Assembly: GCA_910585035.1 (NCBI GenBank)
Contig: CAJUEF010000001.1
Location: forward strand, 148,924-158,080
Reading direction: 5' to 3'
DNA from: an uncultured Christensenellaceae bacterium
GTDB taxonomy: Bacteria; Bacillota; Clostridia; Christensenellales; MGBC116941
DNA length: 9,157 bases
Under the pieces are notes generated by a model, which was not told the DNA's origin, ran no database searches, and saw only the letters and a program-made list of their open reading frames with translations. Shown one piece after another: positions 5,278 through 9,157 of the stretch. Made by a program: the position numbers and the translations under genes. Each line of letters starts with the position of its first letter. Position 1 is the first letter of the stretch.

Positions 5278-7695
5278 CTAAGGCATTTCAACCCATAGTG
5301 CAGGACGCATACTTATTTGAGTATGTGTTGGCATTGTGCTTCCAGCCGCACCTGAAGACCACACAATGGCTACACCAGTATTAACAATATTAGCTGGTGA
5401 ACGAAGCCATGCATAAGATGCACCGTTAAATTTCCTCATCTCTATATCTGGAACTAAAATGTTATTACCTATTGTGTAATCTTTTGGATCGCTTGTTGAA
5501 GTGCCATTATTTGTTCCAAACAAGTCTGCCTCACTTAAGAAAAATACTTTATCATTTGTAGTTTCCCATGTACTTGCAGTATATTGTGTACGTGTAGTCA
5601 GCGCAGTAGATGCTGCTTTATCTTTTAAAAGCGTTAATCCATTAATAAACTCACCGTTTAAATAAGTTTTTATGGTGCTGTCTTTCCAAACACTTGTTGA
5701 ACCAAATGTTATATTTCCTCCAATAGAATTTTTGGACCAAAGCAACGCTTTGTTACCGTCTTTAGCCAGTAAGTACCATTCAATACCATCAATTGTTGCA
5801 TATGCAGTAGTACCAACGGGCATATTTGGCAGGTCTTCATATTCATACATAGGCGCAACCGTTATGTTAATAAATCTTTCCAATCCCTGTTGTTCCGTAG
5901 ACGCTGCATAAACTGTTAAAACAGTTCCGATAGTTTCATTTATGTTTACGCTTAAAACGCCACTGCTGTTAATTGTAGTGCCTGCATTTTTATTTCCCGT
6001 AACCCTCCATGTCACATCCTGGTTTTCTATTTCTTTTCCATGCAGTGTAACAACAGCATTAAACTTCAAAGTTTTTCCTAATTTTGCTTTATTCTTATTT
6101 TCAGCAGTCGTAATTACGATGTTATCTGCCATCATATCTGTAATGTCATTTGGCCATGGATTGCCGGTAACTCTAACATCATCTGCTGTGCCCAGCTTAC
6201 CGTCAGCTCCAACCGCATAATACCTGTCATAGCCATCTGGCCCTATAAACTTGCTGCCAAATACAGGGTGTGCCGGATCTATAACCACGACATTTAACTT
6301 ATCATCGCCGTTACCAATTTTTTCATCAATACCGCCACAAACGAATTCTCCAAGACTGCCATCATCTTTTATTTCCTTAAAAGTATTGTCTCCAAAATCT
6401 ACATAAGTTTTGCCGTCCATTTCTCCGTTTACTACGCCGACAGCCTCACGTGGGTAAACATAAACATCTACAAAAGCAGTAACATTAGGATCGTACGTGC
6501 TAATTGCTGTAATTTTATATTTATGACCTACCATTCTATCTGTAGGAGTAAAAGTATTTCCGTTAAGTGAAGGAGTATCTGGTTCTGATTTCCAAAGCAC
6601 ATATGTTTCCGAAGGCTTACCGGAAGGATGCTCAATATCCATATCTATTTCAAAATCCAGGCTGTCTCCTGCTTTGACATACTGCTTAAATCCGCCTTTT
6701 ACCTGCATATAAGATATTTTTGGCAGTTGCCCTGCAGCCTGATTAAGCACAAAAAGCCCATCAGGTGTAATACCGTCCTCATAGAACCCTGTGCCTGTTT
6801 TTTCATCGCCCCAGTCTCCTGCCGTTGCAAATTGACCTGTGACGTTGATGCTGTAATAGCTTTCTTCATCCGGTATATTTTCAGGAGTAATGCTGCTAAG
6901 AAGCAAGCCGGTTGCTTCTCCAGGCTGAATTGGCTGCGCCCAATATGCCCAGCCATCAACATCATATACCCAGTAATTACCTACAGGCGCTCCCATTGCT
7001 TTCCATTCTTCCATTGTAATTACCTTGGCATCTATCGTTTCCTTTGCTTGATGAGTTTCATTGGAACTAATTCCGCCCGCATAAGTGGCTGTGTCAGTCT
7101 TTTCTTCACCAAGTTTATATTCTTTGTAATCTCCGTATCTATCTTCATCAGTTGTCTTATCGCCATCAGGACCTGCAAATGTACCATTTACTTCAGCTTC
7201 AAGGCTATCTTTATCTTTATTAAATGTAGGCATATAAATCGTTTTCCCGCCCATTTCCCAAGACCAGTATTTGTGCATTGGGATATGAGAATTACTTACT
7301 TCTCCTTGATTTAGCCGTCCTGGCAGATGCGGAGCCCATGTGCTTGGATCTTTTATATCAGCATCAGCTTTTCCAATTACCTGGACTTTACGATCTGGAG
7401 CATCAGGATTTCCTGCCCCAACACCTATTTCCATGTATTCATTTAAACGGATTCGAGCATAAACAGCTACGCCAAAATTATTTTCATCAGTAAAATTTTC
7501 CACATATATATCTTTATTTGTTCCGTTGAAATCGTCGTGCAGTCGTGCTCCGGGGTTAATATTAGTCTGAGTTTCATTTTGAACTTTCTGACTTATTGAC
7601 TGCCACGCAAATGTTCCGCCAAAAATAACCGCTGCCGCTGCAAAAGCTGATATAATAGCAGCTGCTTTTTTACGTGCACTTTCTTTTATTTCCAT
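5278..7695 (-). CDS. Secreted multidomain protein: SipW-type signal peptide, Ig-like region, DUF6273-like C-terminus
   Basis: An 805-residue extracellular protein of unknown function. Basic residues and a hydrophobic stretch (about 9-30) end in GGTFAW, the pattern of SipW-dependent signal peptides of TasA/camelysin-type matrix proteins; cleavage is likely near residue 30. Residues 50-330 form an acidic, Trp/Tyr-rich region with YVENF, YARIRLNEYMEIG and YWVYDVDGWAYW, which I recall from clostridial secreted proteins but cannot assign to a named function. An Ig-like stretch (about 335-415) is followed by two D-rich repeats (about 443-508) and a second Ig-like, BIG2-like domain (about 520-613). 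Residues 630-803 resemble DUF6273 (IEWYLLAKDGNKALL, KTYLNGEF, WLRSP, SMRPALWV). There is no LPXTG motif, SLH domain or C-terminal membrane segment, so release or non-covalent attachment is inferred. The start is supported by GAGGGG 7 nt upstream. No sipW-like gene is adjacent. The gene is monocistronic between its own promoter and terminator. Confidence 0.88.
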   Translation of the reverse strand: MEIKESARKKAAAIISAFAAAAVIFGGTFAWQSISQKVQNETQTNINPGARLHDDFNGTNKDIYVENFTDENNFGVAVYARIRLNEYMEIGVGAGNPDAPDRKVQVIGKADADIKDPSTWAPHLPGRLNQGEVSNSHIPMHKYWSWEMGGKTIYMPTFNKDKDSLEAEVNGTFAGPDGDKTTDEDRYGDYKEYKLGEEKTDTATYAGGISSNETHQAKETIDAKVITMEEWKAMGAPVGNYWVYDVDGWAYWAQPIQPGEATGLLLSSITPENIPDEESYYSINVTGQFATAGDWGDEKTGTGFYEDGITPDGLFVLNQAAGQLPKISYMQVKGGFKQYVKAGDSLDFEIDMDIEHPSGKPSETYVLWKSEPDTPSLNGNTFTPTDRMVGHKYKITAISTYDPNVTAFVDVYVYPREAVGVVNGEMDGKTYVDFGDNTFKEIKDDGSLGEFVCGGIDEKIGNGDDKLNVVVIDPAHPVFGSKFIGPDGYDRYYAVGADGKLGTADDVRVTGNPWPNDITDMMADNIVITTAENKNKAKLGKTLKFNAVVTLHGKEIENQDVTWRVTGNKNAGTTINSSGVLSVNINETIGTVLTVYAASTEQQGLERFINITVAPMYEYEDLPNMPVGTTAYATIDGIEWYLLAKDGNKALLWSKNSIGGNITFGSTSVWKDSTIKTYLNGEFINGLTLLKDKAASTALTTRTQYTASTWETTNDKVFFLSEADLFGTNNGTSTSDPKDYTIGNNILVPDIEMRKFNGASYAWLRSPANIVNTGVAIVWSSGAAGSTMPTHTQISMRPALWVEMP

Positions 7696-7739
7696 TAAAT
7701 TCCCCTCACATTAATTATCTTTGTACCTAATATCTATTT

Positions 7740-7767
7740 TTTATAGTAACAATTTTATCTGTGTTAA
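7740..7767 (-). promoter_or_regulatory. Putative sigma-A promoter of the secreted-protein gene
   Basis: On the minus strand TTAACA (7762-7767), a 16-nt spacer and TATAAA (7740-7745) each differ from consensus at one base. The leader would be about 40 nt and includes the GAGGGG ribosome binding site. AT-richness lowers confidence. Confidence 0.5.
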
Positions 7768-7894
7768 TATTAAAAAATATATTTTTACCATTTGCTTAAT
7801 TTCTTTTGCAAAATATATATTTTTTATTTTATCATATCTGGAACAAAAAGAAAATGTTTTGGTGAATTTTAATGTTAATATAATTAAAAAAATT

Positions 7895-7937
7895 GTAATA
7901 AAAAATGAAGCAAAGTAAAAAACTAAGCTTCATTTTT
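7895..7937 (-). terminator. Rho-independent terminator of the dpaAB unit
   Basis: Arms AAAAATGAAGC (7901-7911) and GCTTCATTTTT (7927-7937) form an 11-bp stem with a 15-nt loop. Read on the minus strand it is followed by a T-rich tail (TTTTTTATTAC) and lies about 35 nt past the dpaB stop. The secreted-protein gene downstream is therefore a separate transcription unit. Confidence 0.75.
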
Positions 7938-7972
7938 AAATAATATAAAATGGTGCAACAAAACAGTTTCTT

Positions 7973-8539
7973 TTAGTATTCCTTTAGCATAGGCTGAATC
8001 TGCTTTCCCTTCTCTGCTTCTTTTATGGTATCCTTTATCATGTCAAAATGAGCTACAAGAGATGTCGATTTATTTTTATAATCATCCTGTCCAAAAGGCA
8101 CAAAGAATATGTTTTTGCGTTCTAAAAGGCTGCCTATGTTTTTAGCGCTGCCGGAAAGTCCGTCGTTAGTTGAAACTGCAAGCACAACAGGCCTGTCATT
8201 ACGCAAGTGCGCTTTTACCGCCATAGTAACAGGCGTATCTATTATGCCCTGACATATTTTGCCAAGGGTATTTCCTGTACAAGGTGCAACCACCATTAAA
8301 TCAAGCAGCTTTTTAGGACCTATAGGCTCAGCCCCTTCAATAGTAGAAATAACTTTATTCCCCGTTATCTCCTCAAGCTGCTTTAAAGTATCTGCAGCTT
8401 TTATAAATCTAGTATCCGTATTTGCAACTGTAAAAGAGCAAATAGGTATTATGTCATAATCTTTGCTAATTTCTTTAAGCGCTTTAAGGGTTTTATCTAT
8501 AGTGCAAAACGAGCCTGTAAGCGCATATCCAATGGTCAT
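7973..8539 (-). CDS. dpaB: Dipicolinate synthase subunit B
   Basis: Flavoprotein-like subunit (SpoVFB family) of dipicolinate synthase. With DpaA it makes dipicolinic acid from the lysine-pathway intermediate (dihydrodipicolinate/HTPA) in the mother cell; the product fills the spore core with calcium. Family motifs in 188 residues: TGSFCT (8-13), AEPIGPKK (70-77), VAPCTGNT (84-91), MAVKAHLRN (106-114), STNDGL (123-128), PFGQDD (148-153) and KQIQP (179-183). Length and motifs are normal. An in-frame ATG at 8548 would add three residues, but GGGAAGGG directly abuts it; the same site is 9 nt from ATG 8539, which is preferred. It follows dpaA by 21 nt in one operon. Known family members are switched on late in sporulation; the promoter here is outside the window. 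Confidence 0.94.
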   Translation of the reverse strand: MTIGYALTGSFCTIDKTLKALKEISKDYDIIPICSFTVANTDTRFIKAADTLKQLEEITGNKVISTIEGAEPIGPKKLLDLMVVAPCTGNTLGKICQGIIDTPVTMAVKAHLRNDRPVVLAVSTNDGLSGSAKNIGSLLERKNIFFVPFGQDDYKNKSTSLVAHFDMIKDTIKEAEKGKQIQPMLKEY

Positions 8540-8548
8540 ATTATTCAT

Positions 8549-8556
8549 CCCTTCCC
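8549..8556 (-). promoter_or_regulatory. Ribosome binding site bearing on the dpaB start
   Basis: GGGAAGGG on the minus strand directly touches ATG 8548 (zero spacing) and is 9 nt from ATG 8539. The spacing favours the second ATG, though the match to AGGAGG is imperfect. Confidence 0.5.
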
Positions 8557-8560
8557 ATAA

Positions 8561-9121
8561 TTAGTAAACCAAAAATACGGATTTTAATCCAGAGTTTTTA
8601 TTTAAAGTATCAAGTATACATTCCTCCATATATACCGCTGCTGAGCAAGGAGCAACCTTTCCGGGAAGAGCCGCTGCCTTAACAGCCCTTATGCCCATGT
8701 TTTGCATTGCTTCTATATCAACATAAGCACCGGATGCAAGGTCACACACAAAAGCGTTTTTAGAAATGCTTTCCATGATTTGTTTTTTAATTAACTTTGC
8801 AGGCACTGTGTTTATAATCAAATCATATTCATCAATGCTGCCAAGAGAATTTTCAATTCCTGATGCAAAAACTTCTGCAAGAGCCTTTTCTTTCTCATCT
8901 ACTGTATATACATATGTAGGCGTATCCAGTCCTGTGAGATATTTAATAAGGGTTTTAGCAACCCTTCCAAAGCCTATTACAAGAGTTTTCATTTCGTTTA
9001 TGCAAACAGAGTTGTTTTCCATAACGGTATATATGCATCCAAGAGCGGTTGGGACAGTATTTTTAACCGTAAATCTTTCGTCCAGCAATATGTTGAAATA
9101 AGAAACTCCTCCAAGAGACAT
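8561..9121 (-). CDS. dpaA: Dipicolinate synthase subunit A, C-terminal part; N-terminal region not in frame
   Basis: NAD(P)-binding oxidoreductase subunit of dipicolinate synthase (SpoVFA family), partner of DpaB in making spore dipicolinate. The 186 residues match the C-terminal two thirds of a family whose Bacillus member is about 297 residues. DERFTVKNTVPTALG corresponds to the conserved segment before the Rossmann domain, followed by VIGFGRVAKTL (48-58, dinucleotide binding), INTVPAKLI (103-111), DLASGAY (127-133) and LPGKVAPCSAAVY (152-164). The N-terminal domain of about 110 residues is missing from this frame: just upstream of ATG 9121 are TAA codons at 9137-9139, 9140-9142 and 9155-9157, while both other frames stay open to the window edge. 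ATG 9121 has no ribosome binding site and falls mid-family, so it is probably not a true start. Either the gene carries a frameshift in the A-runs at 9126-9138, the sequence has an error near its end, or the gene is truly shortened. Confidence 0.85.
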   Translation of the reverse strand: MSLGGVSYFNILLDERFTVKNTVPTALGCIYTVMENNSVCINEMKTLVIGFGRVAKTLIKYLTGLDTPTYVYTVDEKEKALAEVFASGIENSLGSIDEYDLIINTVPAKLIKKQIMESISKNAFVCDLASGAYVDIEAMQNMGIRAVKAAALPGKVAPCSAAVYMEECILDTLNKNSGLKSVFLVY

Positions 9122-9157
9122 ATGCTTTTTTGCTTTTTATTACGATATTTTTGCTTA

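Noticed and set aside
6628..7314. 228-codon plus-strand frame opposite the secreted-protein gene
   Set aside because: It is antisense to a well-supported coding region, has no recognisable motif, and its Cys/Phe/Ile-rich content fits a mirror of the real frame.
7721..7918. Plus-strand reading frame of 65 codons in the gap between the secreted-protein gene and dpaB
   Set aside because: TTG start without a ribosome binding site, low-complexity Ile/Lys/Asn/Phe content typical of AT-rich non-coding DNA, and overlap with the putative minus-strand promoter and the dpaAB terminator.
9125..9131. AAAAAAG as a programmed -1 frameshift site in dpaA
   Set aside because: A canonical -1 slip here would leave the DpaA frame rather than enter it, so it does not explain the missing N-terminal frame. 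An indel or sequence error is simpler.
1..9157. Mobile elements, CRISPR arrays, phage genes or toxin-antitoxin pairs
   Set aside because: No transposase, integrase, regularly spaced repeats or recognisable small toxin/antitoxin genes are seen. The tRNA-Trp has no duplicated 3' end that would mark an attachment site within the window.

Overview
The window is AT-rich and reads as a chromosomal segment of a motile, endospore-forming low-GC Firmicute, most likely class Clostridia. The lineage call rests on several things. Base composition is low-GC and ribosome binding sites are strong GAGG/GGAGG types. There is a chemoreceptor of clostridial type, the paired spore dipicolinate synthase genes dpaA/dpaB, and a large secreted protein with a SipW-type signal peptide and a DUF6273-like C-terminus. 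I cannot name a genus. The dpaAB pair argues against Clostridium sensu stricto, which generally lacks it.

Layout. 129-1781 (+): transmembrane chemoreceptor whose extracellular sensor looks like a zinc-binding CZB domain, closed by a strong terminator. 1966-3399 (+): adenylosuccinate lyase (purB) of the long, human-like type. 3400-3834: gene-poor stretch holding a bidirectional terminator, a tRNA-Trp(CCA) on the minus strand with a near-consensus promoter, and the divergent proC promoter. 3835-5063 (+): proC and rnhA overlapping by 4 nt, a two-gene operon. 5064-5277: two hairpins between convergent genes, one a bidirectional terminator and one an unusually long perfect stem. 5278-7695 (-): 805-residue secreted multidomain protein with its own promoter. 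7696-7972: promoter and terminator only. 7973-9121 (-): dpaB and the C-terminal two thirds of dpaA, running in from the right edge and ended by a terminator.

Most units are ordinary and independent: chemotaxis, purine synthesis, proline synthesis, RNA/DNA hybrid removal, and dipicolinate for the spore core. I do not see a new multigene defence, mobile or CRISPR system. The points worth a second look are the extracellular CZB sensor, the architecture and D-rich repeat of the 805-residue protein, the out-of-frame 5' end of dpaA, the cysteine-rich divergent ProC, and the 20-bp perfect hairpin after rnhA. Four genes (chemoreceptor, purB, proC, dpaB) have their most likely start downstream of the longest possible reading frame, as judged by ribosome binding sites.
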